From positions 372,001 through 436,000 of the forward strand of contig NZ_CP007595.1 of NCBI RefSeq assembly GCF_000785535.1: a stretch of 64,000 nt of DNA, read 5' to 3'. How positions within the stretch are numbered: the first letter of the stretch is position 1; each line of letters begins with the position of its first letter. This stretch comes from Arthrobacter sp. PAMC 25486 (GTDB taxonomy: Bacteria; Actinomycetota; Actinomycetes; Actinomycetales; Micrococcaceae). The notes under the pieces are model-generated. The model was given only the letters and a program-made list of their open reading frames with translations, was not told the origin of the DNA and did no database searches. The translations under genes and the position numbers were made by a program. Shown one piece after another: positions 37,999 through 46,709 of the stretch.

Positions 37999-38065
37999 AC
38001 AGTCCGCCATCCTCCCGCCGCCGCCCGGGACAGTTGGTGGGAGAGCGAAGGAAAGGAGTAGCAAG

Positions 38066-38275
38066 ATGTCACATGAATTCTCCGTTGGGGACCACGTGCG
38101 CTGGAATTCCGAAGCCGGGTATGTGGAAGGCAAAATCACCAAAGTCCACACGAGCGACGTTGACTACAAGGGCCACATGCGTCGGTGCAGCACTGAGGAA
38201 CCACAATATGAAATCAAGAGCGACAAAACCGAGCACGTGGCCATGCATAAAGGCAGTGCCCTGAAAAAAGTCTGA
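38066..38275 (+). CDS. DUF2945 / HVA1 Tudor-like small protein
   Basis: A 69-residue single-domain protein: SVGDHVRWNSEAGYVEGKITKVHT, then YKGHMRRCSTEEPQYEIKSD and KGSALKK at the end. This is the compact beta-barrel of the hypervirulence-associated Tudor domain group (DUF2945). Function unknown; often near stress genes. AAAGGAG precedes the ATG at 38066. Located 67 bases after dps. Confidence 0.88.
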   Translation: MSHEFSVGDHVRWNSEAGYVEGKITKVHTSDVDYKGHMRRCSTEEPQYEIKSDKTEHVAMHKGSALKKV

Positions 38276-38327
38276 CATTTGCATGCTGGCGGCCTGTTTG
38301 GGGAAGCATCAACGGAAAGTAGCAACC

Positions 38328-38831
38328 ATGGAATCCCACGAAGCTGGCGGGCAAGAAGCCGGCAGTGCGTCAACCGGTCGCAATGAGACAAGGAACGAAC
38401 AGCATGATCGCAACTGGGATGACATCTTGCAGGAACTGCGCGTCTTGCAAACCGGCGTTCAAATTATTGCAGGATTCTTGTTGACGCTTCCGTTCCAGAG
38501 CCGCTTTGCTGAACTGGACTCCACCGCCGTCACCATTTACCTGGCCCTGGTTGTTTTAGCGGCTGTAACGACTTGCCTGATGCTGGTGCCCGTGACTCTG
38601 CACCGCAAATTATTTAGGCTGCGTCAAAAGGAGAAAGTGGTCGCTGCCGGCCATTGCATATTAAAGGCTGTATTGGTGCTGGTTGGGGTATTGATCGCCG
38701 GTTCCACGACATTGATTTTCTACATAGTAGTGGGAGGCCTCAGCAGCGCGGTGGTTGCCTTAGTCTTCGCGCTCGGACTTGTTGGTGGACTTTACCTATA
38801 CCCGCGGGTAAGACGGCGCGACGACAGTTGA
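38328..38831 (+). CDS. DUF6328-type membrane protein
   Basis: A 167-residue protein with a hydrophilic first 40 residues and four TM helices. The marker is LQELRVLQTGVQIIAGFLLTLPFQSRF, with the loop VTLHRKLFRLRQKEK between helices two and three. Role unknown. Start at 38328 preceded by GGAAAG; probably transcribed with the Dps and DUF2945 genes. Confidence 0.8.
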   Translation: MESHEAGGQEAGSASTGRNETRNEQHDRNWDDILQELRVLQTGVQIIAGFLLTLPFQSRFAELDSTAVTIYLALVVLAAVTTCLMLVPVTLHRKLFRLRQKEKVVAAGHCILKAVLVLVGVLIAGSTTLIFYIVVGGLSSAVVALVFALGLVGGLYLYPRVRRRDDS

Positions 38832-38868
38832 TGCGGCCAAATTCTTGCCGACTTCACGACGTTTATGC

Positions 38869-39059
38869 CTAGTTCTTGTCCAGGTCGGCCAGCTCGGGCG
38901 GATCGCTGAGGTTGGTGTGGTCAACGCGAGCGACGGACCGCAGGACATGGAACGGTTGCAGCGCCACGGCACAGCTTCCGCGCACATGATCACCAGGTAG
39001 TTGTGCTCCCCGCAAACCACGTGATTGTCAACGGCCTCCTCAAATTCGTTTGTTGGCAT
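38869..39059 (-). pseudogene. Possible degenerate small gene
   Basis: From ATG 39059 the frame reads EEAVDNHVVCGEHNYLVIMCAEAVPW; shifting frame by one then gives LQPFHVLRSVARVDHTNLSD and PPELADLDKN before a stop at 38869. The second part has a natural protein-like ending and the unshifted frame does not. If real this is a protein of about 63 residues with one frameshift. No family identified. Confidence 0.3.
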
Positions 39060-39094
39060 GTGAACGACTTGGCCCGACGGAAAGTGAAGCGTCT

Positions 39095-39139
39095 ACCGAC
39101 CCCTACCTCTGGTACCGGGCAGCAGAGGTAGGGGTCGGT
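39095..39139. terminator. Perfect 17-bp stem-loop near a TnpB relic
   Basis: ACCGACCCCTACCTCTG at 39095-39111 pairs perfectly with 39123-39139 around an 11-base loop. It is very GC-rich and followed by a short T-containing stretch on the plus strand, so it may end transcription from either side. It lies about 65 bases beyond the stop of the minus-strand TnpB relic, where IS605-type elements carry their right-end structure and guide RNA. Confidence 0.55.
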
Positions 39140-39204
39140 TATTCACGAGTGCCTGTTGGCTGGTTCGTGTCCCACACCGACGCTTGAGGTGCAGGGCGAA
39201 GTTT

Positions 39205-39470
39205 CTAGTTCGTTACTGTTTTGACCGTTGTCATGGTTGCCGCAGCGGAGCTCTTGACACGTTTATGTCTGGTCCGTTTGGGTGTTAGTGCGTTCTTATC
39301 CGGTGGGGCCCGCTTGCCCGGAGTGCGGATGGCTGTCTTGATGCGTTTGCGTCCGGTAAGCCGGTCAACTTTTAGGGTTGTTTGTCCTGTGATGACGCGC
39401 TTGGCAATGTTGACCGCGGCTACCTGGTCCCGGTTGCCGGCGATGCCGCAGGGTTTGCAGTGGGCGCCCA
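39205..39470 (-). pseudogene. C-terminal relic of an IS605-type TnpB
   Basis: The frame ends with HCKPCGIAGNRDQVAAVNIAKR, the zinc-knuckle plus last RuvC aspartate (NRD) motif of TnpB, then DRLTGRKRIKTA and LTPKRTRHKRVK, a usual TnpB tail. Upstream of 39470 the frame is open but no longer TnpB-like. It is on the strand opposite to the N-terminal relic at 35500, so the two come from different copies or from a rearranged one. Confidence 0.75.
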
Positions 39471-39658
39471 TTGCTTTCGTCGCGGCCATCCTCATAGCAT
39501 GCGGCCTGTCTTTACATCGGGTGCTGTGTTGCCTCAAGATGCTGTGCAATTGCGTGCTAACGGTGCATGATGGGAAGTGCCCCGCTATCAGGTGTGCAGC
39601 GTGATCAGCGTCGGCTCGTGTGCACTGTTTTGACGGCAACGATAGGAGATGGGTTTTC

Positions 39659-40189
39659 ATGGACAGCACGGCTTTGATTTGGGTAATTGTCGCGATCGTC
39701 GTCATTTTGGCCGTCATTGGCCTACTGCTGGCAGTCGGTACCAAACGGCGCCGCCGCTTGGTTGAAGAGCAGAAAGAGGAGGAGCGCGGGCATGCCGCGA
39801 AGCTGCGCGACGAGGGGAAGGCAGTTGCGCTCGATGCCCGTGAACGGCATGTGGCGGCCGATCGGACAGCCGCGGACGCTGAGCAGGCCGCGGTGGAAGC
39901 CGAGCGATTGAAGCTTGAGGCGGAGCGGCAGCGCTCTCAGGCCGCCAACGATGCAGCAGCTTCGCAGGAGAAACTGCACGAAGCGGACGTGGTGGATCCG
40001 GACGTGAATGGTTCGCATCCAGGGCCACAAGGACGCTCGACCCCTGACCGTGCAGTGCAGGAGCCGGTTGTGCAGGAGCAGACGCCGCAGGAACAACCGA
40101 AGCATGACCGTGCCGCGCCGGATCCTGCGACGGAGGGCCCCTCCGCTTCGCAGGGGCCGGCGCATCGGCGGACGGCGGAAGGCAGCTAG
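39659..40189 (+). CDS. Membrane-anchored coiled-coil protein
   Basis: A 176-residue protein: one N-terminal TM helix (LIWVIVAIVVILAVIGLLLA), a basic stop-transfer RRRR, a long Ala/Glu/Arg-rich coiled coil (about residues 30-105) and a disordered Gln/Pro-rich tail. No family-specific motif. AGGAG lies eight bases before the ATG at 39659. It faces the cytoplasm by the positive-inside rule. A (GCCTGA) repeat follows its stop. Confidence 0.75.
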   Translation: MDSTALIWVIVAIVVILAVIGLLLAVGTKRRRRLVEEQKEEERGHAAKLRDEGKAVALDARERHVAADRTAADAEQAAVEAERLKLEAERQRSQAANDAAASQEKLHEADVVDPDVNGSHPGPQGRSTPDRAVQEPVVQEQTPQEQPKHDRAAPDPATEGPSASQGPAHRRTAEGS

Positions 40190-40206
40190 CTTCGGCCCGG
40201 GCCCGG

Positions 40207-40260
<54 letters not shown>

Positions 40261-40743
40261 CCGGTGCTGTACGCCGTCGTGGCGGAAACCTTGACGCTGA
40301 GTGACATCACCGCAGTCAATGGCTCCCACCCGCAGGTGTTCCTGGTCAGCGTTGCCAGGACGCCGCCCCGGTCAGCCTGCTTCGCTTCTCCGAAGGTCGG
40401 CTGTATGGCGATGTCGCCAATGAGAATGTGCCTGCACCCGCTGACAGCGAAGCTCGTTCGGGCCGCGATGACAAACACGCGCGAGTTCGACGCATCATCA
40501 TCCGCCGCAGCTGCCGCGTTTTTCAAGTCCTTTTTGTGGCTCTTGTGGCTCTTTCGTGGGTGCTTCAGCCTGGGACCCACCATCCCGGCTGGCAGCGTTC
40601 AAGCCGCTGTCGCCCTGGCTGTTTTTGCCTTGGCTGGTTTCGGCAGGGGCGCAGGGCACCCCGTCCTGGTCTTAGCGACAGTGTTTGACAGGCCAGATCA
40701 TCCGATCCCAGCGGCTCCGCCGAGGTTGAGCTGGAAACACATG

Positions 40744-40905
40744 CCGAGAATGGGCCACACTCGCAGCATTCTGACCGTGTTTCGTCGAAAATGGTGCAGG
40801 CTCGTGAGAAGGGCGCAACCTTGGTGGCATATCGCGGCTCCGGGCCATTCTCGGCGAAACAAGAAGCCACACGCTACGGCCCAGGGTCATTCTCGACGAA
40901 GCACA
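40744..40905. repeat. Four copies of a short CATTCTCGRCGAARCAC-like motif in both orientations
   Basis: Plus-strand copies at 40842-40862 and 40884-40905 share GG(C/T)CATTCTCG(G/A)CGAA. Minus-strand copies lie at 40744-40756 and 40777-40794. The first inverted copy can pair with the first direct copy (12 of 13) and the second with the second (15 of 18), so the region could fold into a large cruciform. Meaning unknown. Confidence 0.6.
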
Positions 40906-41282
40906 CACCCTCCCGTACGAGTTTCCCGCACCCCGCACAAGGAAACAGGGCCGGTGTCCGGTATCTCAGCGATGGATCGCCACAACAGCCCGCCAGCTGA
41001 GCGAAAAGGTTTGAAGACGTGACGGTGCAACGGTGAACCCACCCACGGAAAAGTCACAAGAGGACTTTTAATGGTCTTGCACTCAGATCGTCGCAGGAGC
41101 AGCGCATTTGTGCGGGATGTCACTCCAATTTTGTCACTGGAGCCCAGCTTGCGGATGGTGGACGGAAACCGTGGCTGGAGGGGTCTTCCCTTGCTTCTGG
41201 GCTGCCACGCCTCTAGCGTTGAATACCCACCAGTAGCGATTCAGGCACCGATTGGGTGCCGATGATGAAGGGGAGTCCGGAC

Positions 41283-41549
41283 ATGCCAGAGAAAAAGAAC
41301 CCCAGTATAAAAGATCCCGAGCTGTACCAGGCGCTGCGTGACGACGGGGCCTCCCAGCAAAAAGCCGCCCGGATATCCAACGCTGCCGCCAAAGCAGGGC
41401 GTGCGACTGTGGGCCGCAAGGGTGGCAAGTCCAGCCCCTACGAGGAATGGACTGTTGCTCAGCTCCGCGGGAAGGCACGGGAAATCGGCCTCAAGGGGTA
41501 TTCGCGCCAACGCAAACAGGAATTGATCGATGCACTAAGGAATTCCTAG
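41283..41549 (+). CDS. Small Rho-N/SAP-like domain protein
   Basis: An 88-residue basic protein. The C-terminal 40 residues (YEEWTVAQLRGKAREIGLKGYSRQRKQELIDAL) form a Rho N-terminal/SAP-like helix-extended loop-helix, a nucleic-acid-binding fold. The N-terminus (PELYQALRDDGASQQKAARISNAAA) matches the actinobacterial DUF7218 group. Start ATG at 41283 is preceded by GGGGAG. Probably binds DNA or RNA; partner unknown. Confidence 0.83.
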   Translation: MPEKKNPSIKDPELYQALRDDGASQQKAARISNAAAKAGRATVGRKGGKSSPYEEWTVAQLRGKAREIGLKGYSRQRKQELIDALRNS

Positions 41550-41606
41550 TCGGTTAAGCCTTGCTGCCAACCGTGTTGGGTGTGGAGCGTCTCCGCACCG
41601 CTGGTC

Positions 41607-42452
41607 CTAGTCGGGCTCGCCGAACTGCGCCTCGTACGTGGCGCGGGCTCCGCGGTCCACCTCGCGGACCTGGTTTGGTACGAGCTGGCGCATCAGCAGA
41701 TCGCGCACCTGCCCAGGCAGCACGTTGATGAACCGCATAAGTGGCCCGATGTAGGCGGGGATCGTGACCTCAAAACGCGGCCGGTCAATCGTGGCCAGTA
41801 CCGCCGCCGCGATGTCTGCCGGTTGCAGCAGCTTGGCGGCACCCGTTCCCGTCCCGGCGGCCAGTGCGGTGTCCACCACGGCGGGCATGATCACCGACAG
41901 CTGAACGGGGGAGCGGTGCAGTTCCTCACGGACCGCCTTGAGATAGCCAAGAACGCCGTGCTTGCCCGCCGAGTAGCTCGCCTCGCCGGGCGTTGTCAGT
42001 ATCGACGACGCCGAAGCGATGGTGATGATGTGGCCCGAACCCCGTGCCACCATCGCCGGGGCGGCGAGCTTCACGCCCCTGATGACGCCCAGCAGATTGA
42101 CAGTGATCTGGCGTTCGGCCGCTGCCTCTGGTTCTGCATCGAACGGCCCCACCCACATGACGCCCGCGTTGTTCACCAGGACATCAACCGGGCCCAGCCG
42201 GGCTTCCGCTGTTGCCAGGAATCCGGCAAAGGAGGAGCTGCTCGTGACATCAAGTTCGACGCCGAACACCGCACCATCGAGCCCTGCCGCCGTGAGCGCT
42301 TCCGCCGTCAACCGTGCCGCTTCACCGTCGAGATCCCCGATCGCCACCTTGGCGCCCGCCTGGGCGAGGGCCCGCGCGATCTCCCGGCCGATACCATTGG
42401 CGCCTCCAGTGACGGCGGCGACCTTCCCCTTGAGATTCACTGGGGCGTTCAT
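41607..42452 (-). CDS. Short-chain dehydrogenase/reductase in operon with the FMO
   Basis: A 281-residue SDR: cofactor loop TGGANGIGREIARALAQAG with aspartate in GDLDG suggesting NAD(H), the NNAGVMW motif, and active-site S-Y-K in IASASSILTTPGEASYSAGKHG. Its start overlaps the FMO stop by 4 bases (42449-42452). An FMO plus SDR pair under TetR control fits degradation of a ketone or alcohol, e.g. Baeyer-Villiger chemistry; the substrate is not known. Confidence 0.9.
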   Translation of the reverse strand: MNAPVNLKGKVAAVTGGANGIGREIARALAQAGAKVAIGDLDGEAARLTAEALTAAGLDGAVFGVELDVTSSSSFAGFLATAEARLGPVDVLVNNAGVMWVGPFDAEPEAAAERQITVNLLGVIRGVKLAAPAMVARGSGHIITIASASSILTTPGEASYSAGKHGVLGYLKAVREELHRSPVQLSVIMPAVVDTALAAGTGTGAAKLLQPADIAAAVLATIDRPRFEVTIPAYIGPLMRFINVLPGQVRDLLMRQLVPNQVREVDRGARATYEAQFGEPD

Positions 42453-43882
42453 GCCTTGCTCCCGTCGCCTTCACTCCGCGGCTCGTCCCTGTGCCGGGGG
42501 AACGCGGTGCCGCCGGTGGCCGCCCGCTGTTGGCCCCGCCGTCGTTCGCGTCCGAGGTCCCAAAGGTAGTGGTCAAAATCCACTTCCATGGTGTGCCGGG
42601 GAGAGGCGTAGAACTGCTTCTTGTTGCGTTCATGGTCGCGGGTCAGCTGCGCCCGGATCTCGGCGCCGGCCGGGAGGGCATAGCGGCCGGTGAGCATCTC
42701 GGCGACCCAGGCGGATTGCGCCTCGGCCACGGGCATCACGGCGCCCACGGGTTGCGCCAGCCCGATGAAGAACAGTCCGGGCAGCTCGGGGTGGACGGTG
42801 CGCTTCCAGAGGGGCAGGTCGTTGTTCGCGGCCGAGACCAGCGCGGGGTCCAGGAACGGGAAGCTCACCTTGTAGCCGGTGGCCCACACGATCAGGTCCG
42901 CCGGAGCACGTGAGCCGTCCAGAAATACCACGGAGTCGCCGTCGAAACGCTCAATGCCCGGATGCACGGCGATCTTCCCGGCGGCGATGCGGGTGCGGAT
43001 TTGGTCGGACTGCACAGGGTGCGACTGCCCCGGCTTGTGCGGCGGCGTTGGCAGCCCGTACCTGCGCAGGCTGCCCGAGGTGAGGGCCCCGATCCGCAGC
43101 CGCAGCCCCGTCACCCACCACGGCATCCAGCCGGGCAGGGCGACCTGGTCGCTGGGTTTGCCAAGCAGTGACTTGCGCAGCACCCACTGCCCATGGCGGA
43201 TCGAGAGCGCCACACTCTTGGCCCGGAAAGACCCTTCGACGGCGATGTCCATCGCGGAATTTCCCGCGCCGACCACGACGACGTCCCTCCCCTCGAGCTG
43301 GTCTCCCGAGTTGTAGTTGTGGGCATGGATTTGTTCGCCATCAAAGGTGCCGGGATAGGCGGGCTCCGGCCATTTGGGATCCCAGTGGTGCCCATTGGCG
43401 ACCAGGACGGCAGCGTACTTCTCCGTGCGTTCACCGCCGGGGCCGCTGGTGCGCACGAGCCAGCCGCCTCCGGAATCACGGCTGACGTCCTCCACCGTGG
43501 TGTTGAAGGTGATCTTGTGCCGGAAGCCGAAATGGTCCACGTACTTTTCAAAGTAGGCATGCACCAGGTCATGCCGGGGATAGGGCGGGTAGTCGCTGGG
43601 CATGGGGAAGTCGGAGAACGCCATGCGAGGGCCGGAGGTGTTGATCTCCAGCGTGTCATAGCACGCCGACTGGCCGTTGGGGTTGGCAAAGAGCCAGTTG
43701 CCGCCGATGGCGCTGCCGCGTTCAAAGCAGTCGAACGGCACACCGGCAGCGTAAAGGGCCTTGGCGGCGGTGATCCCGGAGGATCCGGCGCCGATGACGG
43801 CGGTGCGGGGCAGGGATTCATTGACGGCAATGTCGCCGGTCACCGCAGCGGCGAGGTGTTCAGGCTTCACTAGATATGACAT
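42449..43882 (-). CDS. Flavin-containing monooxygenase
   Basis: A 477-residue class B flavoprotein monooxygenase. FAD loop VIGAGSSGITAAKALYAAG at residue 29, the FMO fingerprint region LVANGHHWDPKWPEPAYPG, the NADPH loop VVVGAGNSAMDIAVE and the ATG motif VWATGYKVSFPFLD are all in place. Such enzymes oxygenate N/S atoms or ketones with NADPH. It is the first gene of the operon with the SDR and divergent from tetR at 43946. Confidence 0.92.
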   Translation of the reverse strand: MSYLVKPEHLAAAVTGDIAVNESLPRTAVIGAGSSGITAAKALYAAGVPFDCFERGSAIGGNWLFANPNGQSACYDTLEINTSGPRMAFSDFPMPSDYPPYPRHDLVHAYFEKYVDHFGFRHKITFNTTVEDVSRDSGGGWLVRTSGPGGERTEKYAAVLVANGHHWDPKWPEPAYPGTFDGEQIHAHNYNSGDQLEGRDVVVVGAGNSAMDIAVEGSFRAKSVALSIRHGQWVLRKSLLGKPSDQVALPGWMPWWVTGLRLRIGALTSGSLRRYGLPTPPHKPGQSHPVQSDQIRTRIAAGKIAVHPGIERFDGDSVVFLDGSRAPADLIVWATGYKVSFPFLDPALVSAANNDLPLWKRTVHPELPGLFFIGLAQPVGAVMPVAEAQSAWVAEMLTGRYALPAGAEIRAQLTRDHERNKKQFYASPRHTMEVDFDHYLWDLGRERRRGQQRAATGGTAFPRHRDEPRSEGDGSKA

Positions 43883-43898
43883 GTGAGCAGTATTACAC

Positions 43899-43916
43899 TG
43901 AAAATATGCGTTTTCA
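43899..43916. promoter_or_regulatory. Putative TetR operator between FMO and tetR
   Basis: TGAAAATATGCGTTTTCA is an inverted repeat with six-base arms (TGAAAA/TTTTCA) in the 63-base gap between divergent starts, 17 bases before the FMO start. It is the only clear palindrome in the gap. Confidence 0.55.
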
Positions 43917-43945
43917 ATGATTTGTTGACGAAAGGACCAGCGCGC

Positions 43946-44611
43946 ATGACGGCGGACTCACCAGCGCACTCCCAAGCCGGCTCAGGCCTGTGGCACGGCA
44001 CCGCACGCAATGCCCGTGATGAGCAGCGGCGGCGGCGCCTGCTCGAGGCGGCCCTCGAACTCCATGGCACCCTGGGCTACGGTTCCACTACGGTGCAGAC
44101 CGTGTGCAAGCTGGCCAAGGTATCCACCCGGTCCTTTTACGAACTGTATGCCGACCATGAGGAACTGTTGACGCGCCTCTACCTTGAACTTAACGATGAA
44201 GTCTTGGCGACCATCAACGGCGGCGGCATTGAGCATGCGCCGGACCTGTTCACGGCAGTGCGAAGCCTGGTGTCCGCGGCGCTGGGGCCGATGCTGGCGG
44301 ACGAACGGAAGGCGCGGGTCATGGAAATCGAGGCGGTCGGCGTTTCGGCGGCGTTGGAACAACAGCGCCGGGCGACCATCCGGCGTCTCGCGGTCGCCGT
44401 CGACACCGCCTTTGATGCCTTCGCCGATGCCGGACTCGTCGAGTCGGCACCCAAGGGGCTGAGCAGCTTGATCCTGATCGGCGGCATCACCGAAGCCCTG
44501 GTGCAGCGGGTGCTGACCGAACCCTCCCACCGCGAGCCAACCCGGGAGTTCATTGACGAAGTTGCCAGGGTCATCGTGCTCATGACGGGCCCCGCGCCGG
44601 ACACTCCCTAG
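43946..44611 (+). CDS. TetR/AcrR-family regulator
   Basis: A 221-residue regulator with helix-turn-helix GYGSTTVQTVCKLAKVSTRSFYELYADHEELL at residues about 35-70. The start at 43946 has GAAAGGA ten bases upstream. The C-terminal ligand domain is not assigned to a subfamily. Divergent from the FMO-SDR operon, which it probably represses via the palindrome at 43899. Confidence 0.88.
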   Translation: MTADSPAHSQAGSGLWHGTARNARDEQRRRRLLEAALELHGTLGYGSTTVQTVCKLAKVSTRSFYELYADHEELLTRLYLELNDEVLATINGGGIEHAPDLFTAVRSLVSAALGPMLADERKARVMEIEAVGVSAALEQQRRATIRRLAVAVDTAFDAFADAGLVESAPKGLSSLILIGGITEALVQRVLTEPSHREPTREFIDEVARVIVLMTGPAPDTP

Positions 44612-44635
44612 GGCCAGCGCCGGGCCCGCTACGTG

Positions 44636-45472
44636 CTATGCGTAGGCGGACGCTGCGTCCATGCGCGGTGAACCGGCTGCGAACCAGGAGTCGATCACGG
44701 CTACGGTGATTTCCGCCGAGCGTTCGGCGGCGTCGTCCACGTGCGTGGCAAAGTCCGCCTCGGCGGCGGGGCCGCAAAGATCGGAGATGCCGCGGATTGC
44801 CAGGAATGGGGCCTTGTGGGCGTGGCTGGTCGCCGCGATGGCCGAGGATTCCATGTCCGTGGACAGGACCTGGTCAAAATGGCCCTTGATGACCACGGCG
44901 CGGTCCCGGTCCACGAAGGAATAGCTGGACACCATGAGCCCGCGGTGCACCGTGTCCACAAGGTTCGCACCAGTCACGTCAACGAAGCTGGCAGCCAACA
45001 GGAACTCCGGCACGGGATAGGACACGGGCATGCCCGGGACCTGGCCGCGCTGGTAGCCGAAGGCCTGTGCGTCGGCATCGGCGTTGATGGTGTCGGTGCC
45101 GATGACCACGTCACCTACGCGGACGGCGTCGCCGAGACCGCCGGCGGTTCCGGCGCTGATCACCAGCGGAGTGCGGCCGCCGTCGTTCCTGCGGCTGGCA
45201 AAGAGCAGTGCGGAGGTCGCGGCGCCGGACGCGTTCACCAGGCCAATGCCGCCCTGGACGAACAAGGTGTTGTGGCCGTTGAGCAGGCCCATCCGGTGGA
45301 CGGAATTGCCCACCGGAACCGGCTCGGCGACCGCATCGGCGCGTGCCAGGAAGGGGGCGATTTCCTCCGCCATGGCCGCAATGATGACGACCTCCACGGC
45401 GGTCATGGCGGGTGCGGCAACCGCGGCGGCGGCGGTGTTGGATGCGGAGGTGCTGGAGATGGCGGTGCTCAC
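44636..45472 (-). CDS. mtnN: 5'-methylthioadenosine/S-adenosylhomocysteine nucleosidase
   Basis: A 278-residue protein with a 50-residue Ala/Ser/Thr-rich leader then the nucleosidase core: [57 protein letters not shown] with the ligand-binding METE-like pattern, and [12 protein letters not shown] with the catalytic aspartate. It cleaves adenine from S-adenosylhomocysteine and methylthioadenosine. It begins with GTG overlapping the luxS stop as GTGA, so Pfs and LuxS are coupled. The N-terminal extension is longer than the 230-residue norm. Confidence 0.88.
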   Translation of the reverse strand: MSTAISSTSASNTAAAAVAAPAMTAVEVVIIAAMAEEIAPFLARADAVAEPVPVGNSVHRMGLLNGHNTLFVQGGIGLVNASGAATSALLFASRRNDGGRTPLVISAGTAGGLGDAVRVGDVVIGTDTINADADAQAFGYQRGQVPGMPVSYPVPEFLLAASFVDVTGANLVDTVHRGLMVSSYSFVDRDRAVVIKGHFDQVLSTDMESSAIAATSHAHKAPFLAIRGISDLCGPAAEADFATHVDDAAERSAEITVAVIDSWFAAGSPRMDAASAYA

Positions 45473-45936
45473 GCGGTGACCTGCTCCCACTCGGAGCGCT
45501 GGGCCAGGAAGGTCCGGGCCACACCCTGGGCGCCGGCCAAGGAGTGGCTTTCGCCCCAGCCGCACTGGATCTCATTGGCGGCAGGCACCTCGGTGGCCTC
45601 CAGCACGTCGGTGAGCGTGGCCTCGATCAACGCCATTACGGCGGGCAGGTCCGGCTCGCTCTGCAGGATCAGGTAGTACCCGGTCTGGCAGCCCATGGGG
45701 GAGAAGTCAATGACGGCGTGCGAGTGGTTTCGCGAGTGCTCGGCAAATAGGTGCTCCAGCGAATGGATGGACTTCATGTCCAGGTGGGCCACGTTGGGCT
45801 GGGTGAAGCGCACGTCATATTTGGTAATGACATCGCCCAGAGGCAGCTGCTTGCGGTCCGCAACGCGAACATAAGGTGCCGAAACGGTGCGGTGGTCAAG
45901 GTTGAACGACTCTACGTTCATACGTTCAGGAATCAT
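45469..45936 (-). CDS. luxS: S-ribosylhomocysteine lyase
   Basis: A 155-residue LuxS. Metal ligands are the HSLEH motif in [13 protein letters not shown] and the cysteine-histidine partner near the C-terminus; the catalytic cysteine is in [11 protein letters not shown]. It converts S-ribosylhomocysteine to homocysteine and DPD, the AI-2 precursor. Start at 45936 gives the standard length; a longer frame exists but lacks homology. Coupled to the nucleosidase gene, giving the full two-step recycling of S-adenosylhomocysteine. Confidence 0.95.
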   Translation of the reverse strand: MIPERMNVESFNLDHRTVSAPYVRVADRKQLPLGDVITKYDVRFTQPNVAHLDMKSIHSLEHLFAEHSRNHSHAVIDFSPMGCQTGYYLILQSEPDLPAVMALIEATLTDVLEATEVPAANEIQCGWGESHSLAGAQGVARTFLAQRSEWEQVTA

Positions 45937-46040
45937 GGTTGATCTTTCATGCGTCAGTGTTGAAGCCGGACTTTCCCGGGACCGTTGGGGCTGCCCATTG
46001 ATTTTAGCCCGCGGATGCTGCCGGCGGCCCGCTGGCGTAA

Positions 46041-46400
46041 TCAGGCGTAGTAGTCGTTGCCGCGTGAGAACTCGATGAACGTACAGGCGGTCTCGCCGAC
46101 GGACCAAGCCTCGTGCGTTGGCGGGAGCAGCATGACATCGCCGGCGCGGAATTCCTCATAGCCGCCATCCTTCATCTCCACGGCCAGCGTGCCGGCGGTG
46201 ACCACGGAAACATGGGGGAGGTCGCACAGCTCTGTTCCGGCGTAGTTCTTCAGGTCTTCCGACCACTTGGCCCCGACGCCGAACGTCACTTCGGTGACGG
46301 ATACGCCGTCGAGCACAGCGGTTTTCTTGCTGATCCTGCCAAAGACTTCGACGGGTGCGTCGGCCAGGGAAACTTTTTGCATCGCGGGGTTGTAAGGCAC
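46041..46400 (-). CDS. Small cupin-domain protein
   Basis: A 119-residue single cupin: [30 protein letters not shown] and [20 protein letters not shown] carry the two cupin motifs, though motif 1 has one histidine where typical metal-binding cupins have two, so metal binding is doubtful. Fits the DUF861-like or general cupin_2 group. It lies 104 bases upstream of luxS on the same strand and could be co-transcribed. Confidence 0.82.
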   Translation of the reverse strand: MPYNPAMQKVSLADAPVEVFGRISKKTAVLDGVSVTEVTFGVGAKWSEDLKNYAGTELCDLPHVSVVTAGTLAVEMKDGGYEEFRAGDVMLLPPTHEAWSVGETACTFIEFSRGNDYYA

Positions 46401-46709
46401 AGTGACTCCAAAGCTGTTGTGGGGGAGTTTCTGGGCTCACGGTAGCAGCGCAGTCCTTGGCAGCGGGACTTTCGCGTGACCTGGGATGGAGTTCCGCGTA
46501 ACAATGTCCCCGAGTGCGACGTCGGACATCGCCGGTGCCGCCGTTGGCGCCAACGGCCGCAGACTGGCCTCCCAATGCCCCGTGGCATATTCTGGGTGGA
46601 GGCAGCCGCCGCGGCCAAAGCCCCGGACGCCTCATTGCTCAGATTCACGGACGGGACGGCCCGTTTGTTCATGCGACACGGGGACGACCCCGTGGAACAG
46701 GTTGTCCCC
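46401..46709. other. 309-bp divergent gap, no gene seen
   Basis: Between the cupin gene and the antiporter gene. The antiporter frame stays open upstream to 46476 but the extra residues are not hydrophobic and lack homology, so the start at 46710 is preferred. The gap should hold both promoters; no palindrome stands out. Confidence 0.4.

Noticed and set aside
40264..41022. 252-codon open frame on the plus strand
   Set aside because: No recognisable motif, strongly skewed composition, and equally long frames on the other strand. The region also holds repeats. Not supported as a gene.
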